From Pseudolabrys sp. FHR47 (GTDB lineage: Bacteria; Pseudomonadota; Alphaproteobacteria; Rhizobiales; Xanthobacteraceae), in the NCBI RefSeq assembly GCF_005153485.1, contig NZ_CP039740.1:4033001-4097000 (forward strand): 64,000 nucleotides of DNA, written 5' to 3'. The translations under genes were made by a program, and so were the position numbers. Position 1 is the first letter of the stretch. Each line of letters starts with the position of its first letter. Shown here one piece after another: positions 46,265-56,243 of the stretch. The notes below the pieces were generated by a model. The model saw only the letters and a program-made list of their open reading frames with translations. It was not told the origin of the DNA and ran no database searches.

Positions 46265-49126
46265 ATGTCTCTCGCGCATGATGTTTCCTACTCGTCGAAC
46301 ATTGTTGTTCCCGTCCCGTCGGCAACCTCCACCCCTGCAGAGCCCGGCTACCAGGTCATCCGCCGCAATGGCGCGGTCACGGCTTTCGACGCATCGAAGA
46401 TCTCTGTTGCCCTGACCAAGGCGTTCCTCGCGGTCGAGGGCCACAGCGCGGCGGCCTCGCGCCGCGTGCATGACATCGTCGAGGCATTGACCGGGCAGAT
46501 CGTCGCCGGTCTCACCCGCCGCGCCGATGCCGGGCGCACCTTCCATATCGAGGACATTCAGGATCAGGTCGAACTGGCGCTCATGCGTGGTGAGCATCAC
46601 AAGGTCGCGCGCGCCTATGTGCTTTATCGCGAGGAGCGCGCGCAGGAGCGCGCCAAGGCCAGGCCAGCGTCGACAACTGTCGTTGCCATTCCGGTGCTGC
46701 GAACCAAGCTCGACGACGGCTCCCTTATCTCGCTCGACACCGCGCGGCTCGATGCCGTGATCGCGGAAGCCTGCGCCGGACTCGACGGCGTTTCCGTGGA
46801 GGCGATCGCCACCGAAACCCACCGCAATCTCTATGACGGCATCTCACTCGACGAACTGGCGCTGGCGCCGATCCTTGCCGCCCGCACTTTGATTGAAACT
46901 GAGCCGAACTATTCGAAAGTGAGCGCGCGGCTACTGCTCGACAAATTGCGCCGCGAGGCGCTGAGCTTCGTTTCCGGCCATCCGCGTGAAGCGACGCAGG
47001 CGGAGATGAGCGCACGCTATGCCGAATACTTCGCACTCTATATCAAGTCCGGAATTGTCAATGAACTGCTCGATCCCGAACTCGGCCGCTTCGACATCGC
47101 CCGGCTCGCCGCCGCGCTCAAGCCCGAGCGTGACCTGCAATTCGACTATCTCGGCTTCCAGACGCTCTACGACCGTTATTTCCTGCATGTACGCGGCACG
47201 CGTTTCGAACTGCCGCAGGCCTTCTTCATGCGCGTGGCGATGGGTCTGGCGCTGCGCGAGATCGACCGCGAGGCCCGTGCCATCGAGTTCTACGATCTGT
47301 TGTCGTCCTTCGCCTTCATGGCTTCGACACCGACCTTGTTCAACGCCGGCACAACGCGGCCGCAACTCTCGTCCTGCTTCCTGACCACCGTCGCCGACGA
47401 TCTCGACGGCATCTTCAAGGCGATCAAGGATAATGCCCTGCTCGCCAAATATTCCGGCGGCCTCGGCAATGACTGGACCAATGTCCGTGGCCTGGGCGCA
47501 CACATCAAGGGCACCAATGGCGAAAGCCAGGGCGTCGTGCCATTCCTGAAGGTCGCCAACGACACTGCCATCGCCGTGAACCAGGGCGGTAAGCGGAAGG
47601 GCGCGGTCTGCGCCTATCTCGAGACCTGGCACGTCGACATCGAGGAGTTCCTCGACCTGCGCAAGAATACCGGCGACGACCGTCGCCGCACCCATGACAT
47701 GAACACAGCGAACTGGGTGCCGGACCTGTTCATGGAGCGCGTTGCAACGGACGCCGGCTGGACCCTGTTCTCGCCGGACGAGACGCCCGATCTGCACGAC
47801 CTTTACGGCCCGGCCTTCAAGGCCGCTTACGAGACCTATGAGGCCAAGGCGGCGCGCGGCGAGATCAAGGTGTTCAAGCAGGTGCGCGCTTCGGATTTGT
47901 GGCGCCGCATGCTCACTATGTTGTTCGAGACCGGACATCCCTGGGTCACCTTCAAGGACCCGTGCAACATCCGTTCGCCGCAGGGCCACGTCGGCGTGGT
48001 GCATTCGTCCAATCTCTGCACCGAAATCACACTGAACACCTCGGCCGACGAAGTTGCAGTGTGCAATCTCGGCTCGATCAATCTCTTCGCCCATGTCGGC
48101 CCGAACGGGCTCGATCACGCCAGGCTGGCGCATACCGTGACCACGGCGATGCGCATGCTCGACAATGTGATCGACATCAATTTCTACACCATCCCGGAGG
48201 CACGACGCTCGAACCTGCGCCATCGCCCCGTCGGGCTCGGTATCATGGGCTTTCAGGATGCCTTGCAGGCTTTACGGCTGCCCTATGCATCCGATGCTGC
48301 TGTGGCCTTCGCCGACGAGAGCATGGAAGCGATCTCGTTCCACGCCATTTCGGCCTCCTGCGATCTCGCCGCCGAGCGCGGCCGCTATCCGAGTTTCGAC
48401 GGCTCGCTCTGGTCGAAGGGAATCCTGCCGATCGATTCCATCCAATTGCTGGACGATGCCCGCGGCGGGCTCGATCTCGACCGCTCGGCGCGATTGAAGT
48501 GGGACGAACTGCGCGAGCGCGTGAAGAAGGTCGGCATGCGCAACTCCAACACCATGGCGATCGCGCCGACGGCGACGATCTCCAACATCTGCGGCGTGTC
48601 GCAATCGATCGAGCCCGGCTACCAGAACCTCTACGTCAAATCGAACATGTCGGGCGACTTCACGGTCGTGAACGAAGCGCTGGTGCGCGACCTCAAGGCG
48701 CGCGGCCTGTGGGACGAGGTCATGGTGTCGGATCTCAAATATTTCGACGGCAGCCTCGGCCAGATCGACCGCATCCCGAGCGACCTCAAGGCGCTCTATG
48801 CCACCGCCTTCGAGATCGACTCCTCCTGGCTCATCGAAGCCGCGGCGCGGCGGCAGAAGTGGATCGACCAGGCGCAGTCGCTCAATCTCTATATCGCCAA
48901 TCCGTCGGGCAAGAAACTCGACGCACTCTATCGCCTTGCCTGGCAGCGCGGGCTTAAGACGACCTACTACCTGCGCTCGCGCTCGGCCACGCATGTCGAG
49001 AAATCGACGCTCAAGGGCACAGACGGCAAGCTCAATGCGGTGTCCGCCCTCACCACTGCGGTTGCGATCAGTGCCGACATGCCGGCATGCCGGATCGACG
49101 ATCCGACCTGCGAGGCCTGCCAGTAA
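46265..49126 (+). CDS. nrdA: Ribonucleoside-diphosphate reductase alpha subunit (class I)
   Basis: A 953-residue R1 subunit reducing ribonucleotides to deoxyribonucleotides. One ATP-cone region lies near residues 30-115 ([17 protein letters not shown]), probably followed by a second near residues 135-220. Catalytic features: [12 protein letters not shown] with one active-site Cys, NLCTEITL with the radical Cys and Glu, VCNLGSINL with the partner Cys, and the C-terminal CEACQ redox pair. SKSNMSG-like and [18 protein letters not shown] stretches are typical. The start MSLAHDVS was chosen for its ribosome site; an ATG 16 codons upstream is closer to the riboswitch platform. Confidence 0.93.
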   Translation: MSLAHDVSYSSNIVVPVPSATSTPAEPGYQVIRRNGAVTAFDASKISVALTKAFLAVEGHSAAASRRVHDIVEALTGQIVAGLTRRADAGRTFHIEDIQDQVELALMRGEHHKVARAYVLYREERAQERAKARPASTTVVAIPVLRTKLDDGSLISLDTARLDAVIAEACAGLDGVSVEAIATETHRNLYDGISLDELALAPILAARTLIETEPNYSKVSARLLLDKLRREALSFVSGHPREATQAEMSARYAEYFALYIKSGIVNELLDPELGRFDIARLAAALKPERDLQFDYLGFQTLYDRYFLHVRGTRFELPQAFFMRVAMGLALREIDREARAIEFYDLLSSFAFMASTPTLFNAGTTRPQLSSCFLTTVADDLDGIFKAIKDNALLAKYSGGLGNDWTNVRGLGAHIKGTNGESQGVVPFLKVANDTAIAVNQGGKRKGAVCAYLETWHVDIEEFLDLRKNTGDDRRRTHDMNTANWVPDLFMERVATDAGWTLFSPDETPDLHDLYGPAFKAAYETYEAKAARGEIKVFKQVRASDLWRRMLTMLFETGHPWVTFKDPCNIRSPQGHVGVVHSSNLCTEITLNTSADEVAVCNLGSINLFAHVGPNGLDHARLAHTVTTAMRMLDNVIDINFYTIPEARRSNLRHRPVGLGIMGFQDALQALRLPYASDAAVAFADESMEAISFHAISASCDLAAERGRYPSFDGSLWSKGILPIDSIQLLDDARGGLDLDRSARLKWDELRERVKKVGMRNSNTMAIAPTATISNICGVSQSIEPGYQNLYVKSNMSGDFTVVNEALVRDLKARGLWDEVMVSDLKYFDGSLGQIDRIPSDLKALYATAFEIDSSWLIEAAARRQKWIDQAQSLNLYIANPSGKKLDALYRLAWQRGLKTTYYLRSRSATHVEKSTLKGTDGKLNAVSALTTAVAISADMPACRIDDPTCEACQ

Positions 49127-49149
49127 GACCAAACCAAGGAACAAGAACA

Positions 49150-50271
49150 ATGCTCGACTGGTCCGAAACCACGAACACATCCGCTCCGCCGAGCGCCCTG
49201 CCGAACGACGGCGCCGGCCAACCGACGGGTCTCGGCGAAATCGACCGCAACGGCGCCCGTGTCTCGGTCGATCAAAAACGGATGATCAACTGCCGCGCCG
49301 ACGTCAATCAGCTCCTGCCGCTCAAATACAAATGGGCGTGGGAGAAGTATCTTTCCGGCTGCAACAACCATTGGATGCCGACCGAAGTCTCGATGCAGGC
49401 CGATATCGCGCTCTGGAAGTCGCGCGACGGCCTGACCGAGGACGAGCGCCGTGCCATCAAGCGCAATCTCGGCTTCTTCGCCGCCTCGGAAAGCCTCGTC
49501 GCCAACAACATCGTGCTGGCGATCTACCGCCACCTCACCAATCCGGAATGCCGGCAGTATCTATTGCGGCAGGCCTTCGAGGAGGCCGTACACACGCACA
49601 CCTTCCAGTACATCGTCGAAAGCCTCGGCCTCGACGAAGGCGAGTTGTTCAACATGTACCGCGAGGTGCCTTCGATCACCGACAAGGCGGCCTGGGCGCT
49701 GAAACATACGCAGCATCTCGACGACCCCGACTTCAAGACCGGCACGCCGGAGAACGATCAGGCTTTCCTGCGCGACCTCGTCGCCTTCTATGTGATCTTC
49801 GAAGGCATGTGGTTCTACACCGGCTTTGCACAGATCCTGTCGCTCGGCCGCCGCAACAAGATGATCGGCATCGCCGAGCAGTACCAATACATTCTGCGCG
49901 ATGAATCGATCCACCTGAACTTCGGCATCGACGTCATCAACCAGATCAAGATCGAGAACCCGCACCTCTGGACCAAAACATTCCAGGACGAAGTGAGAGC
50001 GATGATCTCGGACGCGGCGGAACTTGAAGCCGCCTATGGCCGCGATACCATGCCGCGCGGCTTCCTGGGGCTGAATGCGGCGCTCTGCGAGCAATATATG
50101 CACTTCATCGCCAACCGCCGCTGCGCGCAGCTTGGCCTCGCGCCGGTCTTCGCTGAAGCCGACAACCCGTTCCCATGGATGTCGGAAGCAATGGACCTCA
50201 AGAAGGAGAAGAACTTCTTCGAGACCCGCGTGATCGAGTATCAGAACGGCGGCGCACTGAGTTGGGACTGA
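49150..50271 (+). CDS. nrdB: Ribonucleotide reductase beta subunit, class Ic signature (Mn/Fe type)
   Basis: A 373-residue R2 protein. Metal ligands are Glu114, Glu145, His148, Glu218, Glu252 and His255. Compared with E. coli R2, the first Asp ligand (Asp84) is Glu114 and the radical Tyr122 position is Phe152, in [17 protein letters not shown]. Glu plus Phe at these two places is the signature of the Chlamydia-type class Ic enzyme, which uses a Mn(IV)/Fe(III) centre instead of a tyrosyl radical. It follows nrdA by 23 bases under the same riboswitch. It ends exactly where the convergent gene's stop begins. Confidence 0.93.
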   Translation: MLDWSETTNTSAPPSALPNDGAGQPTGLGEIDRNGARVSVDQKRMINCRADVNQLLPLKYKWAWEKYLSGCNNHWMPTEVSMQADIALWKSRDGLTEDERRAIKRNLGFFAASESLVANNIVLAIYRHLTNPECRQYLLRQAFEEAVHTHTFQYIVESLGLDEGELFNMYREVPSITDKAAWALKHTQHLDDPDFKTGTPENDQAFLRDLVAFYVIFEGMWFYTGFAQILSLGRRNKMIGIAEQYQYILRDESIHLNFGIDVINQIKIENPHLWTKTFQDEVRAMISDAAELEAAYGRDTMPRGFLGLNAALCEQYMHFIANRRCAQLGLAPVFAEADNPFPWMSEAMDLKKEKNFFETRVIEYQNGGALSWD

Positions 50272-51126
50272 TCAGGCCAGCGCCTTCTCTTCGCCGATCT
50301 TCAACGCGTCGCGTAGCGGTAACTCCGGCACGTCTTTGCCGGTGAAATGCCGAAAGGCGTCGACGCCTTGATAGAAGAAGAGTTCGTAGCCGCTGAGCAA
50401 ATCGAGCCCGGCGGCGCCGGCCGCGACCATGAATGGCGTATCGACCGGCGTGTAGACGGCATCGAAGGCCCAGCGCCGCCCGGCGATCGTTGCTTCCGGA
50501 AACGGGCAGCCGCCGATGCCGACCATGCCGATCGGCGTCGAGTTGACGAGGCCTTCGGCGTCTTTCGCCGCCTCTTCGATGGTGGCTGCCGTCGTCACCG
50601 TCGTGGCCGAGGGCAACGCCCGCAGTGCTTGCGCCAGCGCGCTCGACTTCGCCGCGTCGATGTCGAACAACCGGAGCTCGGAGGCGCCGAGCTGACAAAG
50701 TGCAAAGGCAATAGCGCGACCGACGCCGCCGGTCCCAGCCATCGCCACGCGGCCCGGCGGCCGCTGCCCGAAGTGGTGACGATAGGCCGCCATGAAACCC
50801 GAATAATCCGTATTCCAGCCGACCGGCCGCTTGGCTCCGAACAACACCGTATTGCAGGCGCCGATGGCGCGAACCGCCGGATCGGGCACGTCGATATATG
50901 CGTTGACCCGCTCTTTATAGGGATAGGTGATGTTCACCCCGCGATAGCCGGCCGTCTCGGCGGAGGCCAGCACCGCCTCGAACGAGGCGCCGCGATCGGC
51001 CGGCCGCAGCAGGTCATAGGTCACGCTCAGACCCACAAGCCGTCCTGCAATCCGATGCAGGGCCGGCGAACTGGATGCAGCGATATTGTCGCCGATCAGC
51101 CCCAGTTTGATGGGGGATGAAGTCAT
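50272..51126 (-). CDS. Shikimate/quinate dehydrogenase family protein
   Basis: A 284-residue AroE-fold enzyme. The substrate-binding pieces are SSSPALHR near the N terminus, Lys in ITYPYKERV and Asp in GWNTDYSGF, matching Lys65 and Asp102 of AroE. The cofactor motif is AGTGGVGRAIAFAL. The C-terminal YQGVDAFRHFTG is family-typical. Placed in a regulated catabolic cluster with a TRAP importer, it more likely oxidises quinate or shikimate than serves biosynthesis. It appears to be last in the twin-GntR transcript, with a candidate operator just upstream. Confidence 0.85.
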   Translation of the reverse strand: MTSSPIKLGLIGDNIAASSSPALHRIAGRLVGLSVTYDLLRPADRGASFEAVLASAETAGYRGVNITYPYKERVNAYIDVPDPAVRAIGACNTVLFGAKRPVGWNTDYSGFMAAYRHHFGQRPPGRVAMAGTGGVGRAIAFALCQLGASELRLFDIDAAKSSALAQALRALPSATTVTTAATIEEAAKDAEGLVNSTPIGMVGIGGCPFPEATIAGRRWAFDAVYTPVDTPFMVAAGAAGLDLLSGYELFFYQGVDAFRHFTGKDVPELPLRDALKIGEEKALA

Positions 51127-51199
51127 GCGGGCCTCCGGATACGTGCGCGGCGCAATCTCGCATAGGAGGCCTTATTCAACAACTGAGATTTTGGCTTTA

Positions 51200-51209
51200 A
51201 TCAGATGAT
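51200..51209. promoter_or_regulatory. Candidate GntR operator before the dehydrogenase gene
   Basis: ATCAGATGAT, the complement of the ATCATCTGAT found at 52709-52718, in an A+T-rich 97-base gap between the first GntR gene's stop and the dehydrogenase start. Confidence 0.5.
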
Positions 51210-51223
51210 TTTTGTATGACCCG

Positions 51224-51901
51224 TCAAACGATCTTGCCGACCGCCAGAGCGTGCTCCAGGCCGCCGTTGATATGGGCTTTCAGAACCTCCCCCGCCTTGG
51301 CCGCGTCGCGCTTGAGCGCGCATTGCATCAGCTGTTTGTGCTCGCGAGCGGCGATGTCGCCGCGGTCGGTCAGGGCCAGCACCTGGTAGCGCAGATATTT
51401 GTCGAACACCGCGCCGTGCGTTTCCATCAGTTCGCACGAGCCGCAGGCCGAGATCAGCGCCTGGTGAAACTCCCAATCATAGCGCTTCCAGGTTTCAGCA
51501 TCCGGGCTGCCTTCGCTTTTCTTCTTCTCCTCCATCGCGGCAAGCTTGTGGTGGGCGGCAACGACGCGCGCCTCCCATTCCATGTCGCCGCTCTGGAACG
51601 ACTGGGCGATGGCATGCACCTCGAGCAGCAGGCGCAGCGATGCGATGTCCTTGAGATCTTCGGCTGACACCGGCGCTACTTCGAATCCGCGCTGGCCTTC
51701 GGCCACCACCAGCTTTTCCGACGCCAAGCGGCTCAGCACCTCGCGCAAGGTGCTGACGCTGACGCCGTAATCGTCTTTCAGCCGTTCCAGCTTGAGCTTC
51801 TCGCTCGGCTTCAGGCGGCCGAACAGGATGTCGTTGCGGATGCGGCGGTAGGCGCGTTCGCCGATGGTGCCTTCGTCGATCATGGAGGTGGTCCGGGCCA
51901 T
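51224..51901 (-). CDS. GntR-family regulator (FCD type), copy 1
   Basis: A 225-residue regulator: N-terminal winged helix (GERAYRRIRNDILFGRLKPS, then VSVSTLREVLSRLASE) and a C-terminal FCD ligand domain with metal-type residues in EVHAIAQSF, DWEFHQALI and AAREHKQLMQCAL. It is clearly paralogous to the next gene along their whole length (shared GQRGFEV, ETWKRYDWEFH, FDKYLRYQ). The two lie in tandem 2 bases apart. Confidence 0.9.
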   Translation of the reverse strand: MARTTSMIDEGTIGERAYRRIRNDILFGRLKPSEKLKLERLKDDYGVSVSTLREVLSRLASEKLVVAEGQRGFEVAPVSAEDLKDIASLRLLLEVHAIAQSFQSGDMEWEARVVAAHHKLAAMEEKKKSEGSPDAETWKRYDWEFHQALISACGSCELMETHGAVFDKYLRYQVLALTDRGDIAAREHKQLMQCALKRDAAKAGEVLKAHINGGLEHALAVGKIV

Positions 51902-51903
51902 GC

Positions 51904-52578
51904 TTACGAAACCAGCGCGCCGGTCTTGAGCGTGTGCTGCACGCAATCGCGGATATGGGTGACGAGGACCGCGGTCGCAGTTTTCCAGTCGCGTTTGAGC
52001 GCGGCATCAAGCAGTTCGCGATGTTCGCGTGCCGCCGCCTCGCCACGGAAAACGACGGCGATGATCTGGTAGCGCAGATATTTGTCGAAGATCGCCGAAT
52101 GCGCCTCCAGCAGCGCCTTCGATCCACAACAGGAAATCAGCGCGTGGTGGAATTCCCAATCGTAGCGCTTCCAGGTCTCGGTCTGCGTGCGATCGCCGGC
52201 GAGCAGCTTCTTTTCGAGCGCCGCCAGCTTGTGATGCGCCGCGACGACCCGTCCCTCCCACTCGATATCGCCGTTCTCGATCGACTGGCGCAGCGCGTGA
52301 CACTCAAGCAGCTCGCGCATTTGCGCGATCTCGTGCCAGCGGTCGGCGGAAACCGGCGTCACCTCGAAGCCCCGCTGCCCCTCGGCAACGATCAGGCCCT
52401 CGACCAGCAGCCGGTTCAGCAGTTCGCGCAAGGTGGCGATGCTGGTCTCGTATTGGGTGCTAAGCCGTTCAAGACGCAGCCTTTGTCCGGGCGTGAGGCG
52501 GCCAAAGATAATGTCGGAGCGGATGCGCCGGTAGGTACGCTCGCCGACGGTCTCAGCTATGTCGGCTATGGGCAGCAA
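51904..52578 (-). CDS. GntR-family regulator (FCD type), copy 2
   Basis: A 224-residue paralogue of the downstream gene with the same winged-helix plus FCD layout (GERTYRRIRSDIIFGRL, SIATLRELLNRLLVE, WEFHHALISCCG). Tandem paralogues may form heterodimers or split activator and repressor roles. It is divergent from the TRAP importer. A candidate operator sits 10 bases before its start and another near the importer. Confidence 0.9.
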   Translation of the reverse strand: MLPIADIAETVGERTYRRIRSDIIFGRLTPGQRLRLERLSTQYETSIATLRELLNRLLVEGLIVAEGQRGFEVTPVSADRWHEIAQMRELLECHALRQSIENGDIEWEGRVVAAHHKLAALEKKLLAGDRTQTETWKRYDWEFHHALISCCGSKALLEAHSAIFDKYLRYQIIAVVFRGEAAAREHRELLDAALKRDWKTATAVLVTHIRDCVQHTLKTGALVS

Positions 52579-52587
52579 AGGACACCC

Positions 52588-52595
52588 TCATCTGA
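52588..52595. promoter_or_regulatory. Candidate GntR operator half at the regulator promoter
   Basis: TCATCTGA, sharing its core with the sites at 51200-51209 and 52709-52718, lies 10 bases upstream of the GntR copy 2 start, a position suited to autoregulation. Confidence 0.4.
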
Positions 52596-52708
52596 CAAAA
52601 CACAGAATATACGATCCTTACCATGGAACTGCAGAACACCTCAACTGACGGCTAATGCCTGCCATTTGCCATCTCATCGAATCTTTATTGCGACCATATG
52701 GAGATAAA

Positions 52709-52718
52709 ATCATCTGAT
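52709..52718. promoter_or_regulatory. Candidate GntR operator before the TRAP operon
   Basis: ATCATCTGAT in an A+T-rich tract, 81 bases upstream of the TRAP binding-protein gene. It is the exact complement of the site at 51200-51209. Confidence 0.5.
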
Positions 52719-52798
52719 ATTTTTGAATTTAACGATTGATTTTCGGTCACTCAAAGGGATAATCCACCTCACTCAAAAATCACACCGGGAGGACAACC

Positions 52799-53788
52799 AT
52801 GAATAAACCCATCAGCCGGCGCAGTCTGCTCGCCGCCACGTCGGCCGTTGCCGTCGGATCTATGCTGCCGAGCGTGGCGTTTGCGGCGCCGACCAAAATG
52901 AAGCTGAGCGTCGCCTTCGCCGAGACAGACTTGCGCGCCAAGGCCTTTAAAGAATTTGCCGAAGCCCTGAAGGCCGACATCGAGATGGAGCCGCACTGGT
53001 CCAACTCGCTGTTTAAGCAGGGCACCGAACTCGTCGCCCTGCAGCGCGGCAATCTTGAACTCTGCAACCTCGCACCCGCCGACATATCCAAGCAGGTGCC
53101 CGCCTGGTCGCTCCTCACGTCCGCCTACCTGTTCCGCGACTACTCGCATCTGAAGAAGACGTTCGAGAGCGACGTCGGCAAGCAATTCATCGCCATGGCG
53201 CGCGACCAGCTCGGCGTCGAAGTCATCCGGCCGGTCTATTTCGGCGCGCGTCAGGTCAACCTGAAGCCGGACAAGCAGATCAAGACCCCCGCTGACCTCG
53301 CCGGCATCAAGCTGCGCATGCCGCCCGGCGAATTCTGGCAATTCCTCGGTGAATCGATCGGCGCCAGCCCGACACCGGTCGCCTTCTCCGAGCTCTACAC
53401 GGCGCTGCAGACCGGCGTTGTCGATGGTCAGGACAATCCGCTGGTCACCGCCCGCACCATGAAATTCGACGAAGTCACCACCCAGTTCGTGCTGACCAGC
53501 CACGTCATCGGCTATGACGTGTTGACCGTCGGCAAGAAGGCCTGGGAGGGCATGGGCAAGGACCTGCAGGCCAAATTCCGCGCCACGGCCGACAAGATCT
53601 TCGACGCCAATGCCGCCGCCTATGATGCGCAGGCGAAGGAAACGATCGAGTATTTCAAGTCGAAGGGCAAGAAGGTCTACGAGCCGGACCAGAACGCCTT
53701 CCGCGACTTCGCGCAGAAGAAGTACCTCGCCAAATACGGCAATGAGTGGCCGAAAGGCGCGATCGATAAGATCAACGCGATCAAATAA
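52799..53788 (+). CDS. TRAP transporter substrate-binding protein (DctP family)
   Basis: A 329-residue periplasmic binding protein. The leader SRRSLLAATSAVAVGSM looks twin-arginine-type; cleavage is near VAFAAP. The central motif includes the conserved Arg of DctP proteins in GIKLRMPPGEFW and the segment YTALQTGVVDGQDNPL. Ligands are usually organic acids; quinate, shikimate or a related acid fits the neighbouring enzymes. GGGAGG precedes the start. A strong hairpin follows the gene. Confidence 0.92.
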   Translation: MNKPISRRSLLAATSAVAVGSMLPSVAFAAPTKMKLSVAFAETDLRAKAFKEFAEALKADIEMEPHWSNSLFKQGTELVALQRGNLELCNLAPADISKQVPAWSLLTSAYLFRDYSHLKKTFESDVGKQFIAMARDQLGVEVIRPVYFGARQVNLKPDKQIKTPADLAGIKLRMPPGEFWQFLGESIGASPTPVAFSELYTALQTGVVDGQDNPLVTARTMKFDEVTTQFVLTSHVIGYDVLTVGKKAWEGMGKDLQAKFRATADKIFDANAAAYDAQAKETIEYFKSKGKKVYEPDQNAFRDFAQKKYLAKYGNEWPKGAIDKINAIK

Positions 53789-53815
53789 GATAGCGCGTTA
53801 TTTCTCCCGAACTCC

Positions 53816-53840
53816 GGCCGGCGTCACACTGACGCCGGCC
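53816..53840 (+). other. Intercistronic hairpin after the DctP gene
   Basis: An 11-base-pair stem (GGCCGGCGTCA and complement, loop CAC) followed by AATTTTC. It separates the binding-protein gene from the permeases, as a comparable hairpin does in the second TRAP operon at 62517-62545. It may be a partial terminator or an mRNA stabiliser. Confidence 0.6.
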
Positions 53841-53895
53841 AATTTTCAACTGCTCGGCCTGCTGCCCCACCACGACGATCGAAGGACCAGAATCG

Positions 53896-54405
53896 ATGCC
53901 AACGGCCACCGCAGCCGCGCACTGGCTCCGCCGTCGGGCCGACAATGTCGTGGTCGCCCTGCTCGCGACCATGTTCACGACGTTCATTCTGCAGATCTTC
54001 TTCCGCTACGTCATTGATCAGCCGCTTGGATGGTCCGAGGAAGTGATCGTCACCGTATGGCTGTGGACTGTCCTGTGGGGTGCGGCCTTCGTCATCGGTG
54101 AATCGGAAGAGATTCGGTTCGACATTGTCTATTCCAACATCTCGGAAGGCTGGCGCCGCATCTTCACGGTGATCACCGGCCTCGTACTCATCATCGTCTA
54201 CGGCATTTCGCTGCCGGCAGCCTACAGCTATGTCAGCTTCATGAAGGTCGAGCGCTCGGCCTATCTGCACATTCCGATCAACGTCCTTTACGCCGTCTAC
54301 ATCATTTTCGCCGTCGCCAGCATCGTGCGCTACGGCTTCCTGGTGCTGCGCGCCGTCAAGGGAACGGCCTCGCCGCAGACCAATCCCTCGGAACTCAGGG
54401 ACTGA
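53896..54405 (+). CDS. TRAP transporter small permease (DctQ family)
   Basis: A 169-residue protein with four membrane segments, for example VVVALLATMFTTFILQIFF and VITGLVLIIVYGISLP. The family stretch FFRYVIDQPLGWSEEVIV is clear. It would pair with the large permease encoded 3 bases downstream. Confidence 0.88.
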   Translation: MPTATAAAHWLRRRADNVVVALLATMFTTFILQIFFRYVIDQPLGWSEEVIVTVWLWTVLWGAAFVIGESEEIRFDIVYSNISEGWRRIFTVITGLVLIIVYGISLPAAYSYVSFMKVERSAYLHIPINVLYAVYIIFAVASIVRYGFLVLRAVKGTASPQTNPSELRD

Positions 54406-54408
54406 GCC

Positions 54409-55707
54409 ATGACGATCAGCCCCTTCACGATCTGCGTCGCCGTCATTATCCTTCTCGGCATCCTCGGACTGCCCATCGGGCATTCGATGATCGTCGCCAC
54501 GACGATCTACCTGCTGCTGACGGGCCTCGATCTCGGCACCGCCGCCGAACAGATCCTCAATGGCCTGTTCAACTCCTATGTTTTGATTGCGATCCCGCTG
54601 TTCATTCTCGCCGCCGACTTAATGAATGTCGGCAGCCTGACCGATAAGCTCTTGCGCTTCTGCCTGGTGCTGGTCGGCCGCTTCCGCGGCGGCCTCGGCC
54701 ACGTAAACGTCGTCGCCAACATGATCTTCGCCGGCATGTCAGGATCGGCGATCGCAGACGCCGTCGGCATCGGCAAGATCATCGTCGGCATGATGGCCAA
54801 GGACGGCCGTTACCCGGTCGCTTACGCGGCGGCGATCACCGCCGCGGCCGCCGTCATCGGGCCGATCATTCCGCCATCGATCCCGATGGTGGTTTATGCG
54901 CTCGTGTCCGACGCCTCGATTGGCTACCTGTTCCTGGGCGGCGTCGCACCGGGCATTCTTCTCGGCGTCGGCTTCATGATCGCAAACTCGATCATGGCGC
55001 GCCGCCGCGGCTTCCCAATCGAAGACCCGGTACCGCTGCGTGAAATCCCCAAGATCACCGTCAACGCTTTTCCGGCGCTGCTACTGCCGATCATCCTGCT
55101 ATTCGGCATCTATGGCGGCGTAATGACGCCGACCGAAGGCGCGGCAGTCGCCGCGTTCTACGCGCTGTTCGCCGCCACCGTGATCTACCGCGCGGTGACG
55201 TGGCAGCAGGTTTACGAGGCACTGCTATCCAGTGGCAAGGCCACTACTTCAATCGGCATGTTGATCGCCGGTGCCTTCGCCTTCAACTATGTTGTCACTA
55301 TCGAGCGCGTGCCGGATTCACTGGCGCAGATGATGGCGCACTGGGACTTTTCCCGGGCCGGCTTCCTGCTGGCGGTGAACGTGCTTTTGCTCGTCCTCGG
55401 CTGCCTGCTCGAAGGCACCACCATTCTGCTCATCGTCGTGCCCATCTTCATTCCGACCGCCAAGGCACTCGGCATCGACCTCGTCCATTTTGGCGTGGTC
55501 GTTGTCGTCAATATCATGATCGGGTTGGTGACGCCGCCTTACGGCCTGTTGCTGTTCGTGCTGGCCAATCTGACCAAGACGCCGCTGGCCAATATCGTCA
55601 AAGAGGCCATTCCGTTCATCGCGATGGCCCTTTTGGTGCTCGCAATCATCACTGCCATCCCGGAAACGGTGCTCTGGCTGCCGCGCCTCATCGGCTACAA
55701 AGGTTAA
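54409..55707 (+). CDS. TRAP transporter large permease (DctM family)
   Basis: A 432-residue membrane protein with about twelve hydrophobic segments. Conserved pieces are GMSGSAIADAVGIGKI, AAVIGPIIPPSIPMVVYA, and GLVTPPYGLLLFV near the C terminus, all typical of DctM transport domains. It completes the sodium-driven TRAP system with the two preceding genes. Confidence 0.92.
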   Translation: MTISPFTICVAVIILLGILGLPIGHSMIVATTIYLLLTGLDLGTAAEQILNGLFNSYVLIAIPLFILAADLMNVGSLTDKLLRFCLVLVGRFRGGLGHVNVVANMIFAGMSGSAIADAVGIGKIIVGMMAKDGRYPVAYAAAITAAAAVIGPIIPPSIPMVVYALVSDASIGYLFLGGVAPGILLGVGFMIANSIMARRRGFPIEDPVPLREIPKITVNAFPALLLPIILLFGIYGGVMTPTEGAAVAAFYALFAATVIYRAVTWQQVYEALLSSGKATTSIGMLIAGAFAFNYVVTIERVPDSLAQMMAHWDFSRAGFLLAVNVLLLVLGCLLEGTTILLIVVPIFIPTAKALGIDLVHFGVVVVVNIMIGLVTPPYGLLLFVLANLTKTPLANIVKEAIPFIAMALLVLAIITAIPETVLWLPRLIGYKG

Positions 55708-55713
55708 GTATCA

Positions 55714-56160
55714 ATGGCCAAGCCCGTCTACGTTATCAACGGCCCGAACCTCAACCGCCTCGGCAAGCGCGAGCCGGAAATCTACGGCACCACAACGCTC
55801 GCCGATGTCGAGAAGATGTGCCGCGAGGAGGCCGGCTCGACCCCGGTCGAGTTCAGGCAGAGCAATTCCGAGGCGCAGATCATCGACTGGATACACGAGG
55901 CCATTGAAAAAGAAGCCGGCGGCATTGTCATCAATCCGGCCGCTTTCACCTTCGTATCGATCGCCATCCTCGACGCCCTCAAGATGTTTCCTGGGCCCAT
56001 CATCGAGCTCCACATCTCGAATATCCACAAGCGCGAGGCGATCTATCACAACTCGCTGGTGTCGAAAGTCGCGACCGGCGTCATGGCCGGCTTCGGCGCC
56101 GAAGGCTACCGGCTGGCCGTACGCGCGATGCAGAACATGATCGCGACAGGCACGAAATAG
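55714..56160 (+). CDS. AroQ-family (type II dehydroquinase) protein with altered active site
   Basis: A 148-residue protein aligning end to end with type II 3-dehydroquinate dehydratase. Arg19 and Tyr24 ([13 protein letters not shown]), Asn74 (INPAAF) and His100 ([12 protein letters not shown]) are kept. The catalytic His81 position is Phe80 (AAFTFVS instead of AYTHTS), and Arg112 is Tyr111 (REAIYHNS instead of REPFRHHS). Loss of two active-site residues makes normal dehydroquinase activity doubtful; a related lyase or isomerase acting on the imported acid is possible. It begins 6 bases after the TRAP permease. Confidence 0.85.
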   Translation: MAKPVYVINGPNLNRLGKREPEIYGTTTLADVEKMCREEAGSTPVEFRQSNSEAQIIDWIHEAIEKEAGGIVINPAAFTFVSIAILDALKMFPGPIIELHISNIHKREAIYHNSLVSKVATGVMAGFGAEGYRLAVRAMQNMIATGTK

Positions 56161-56243
56161 ACTCGCGCCCGAGTTCTGCGCGCAAGAAACGTAAAAACTC
56201 GCTCGCACGTGCGTCGCCCCAGAACAGTCTGGAGCATTCATTC

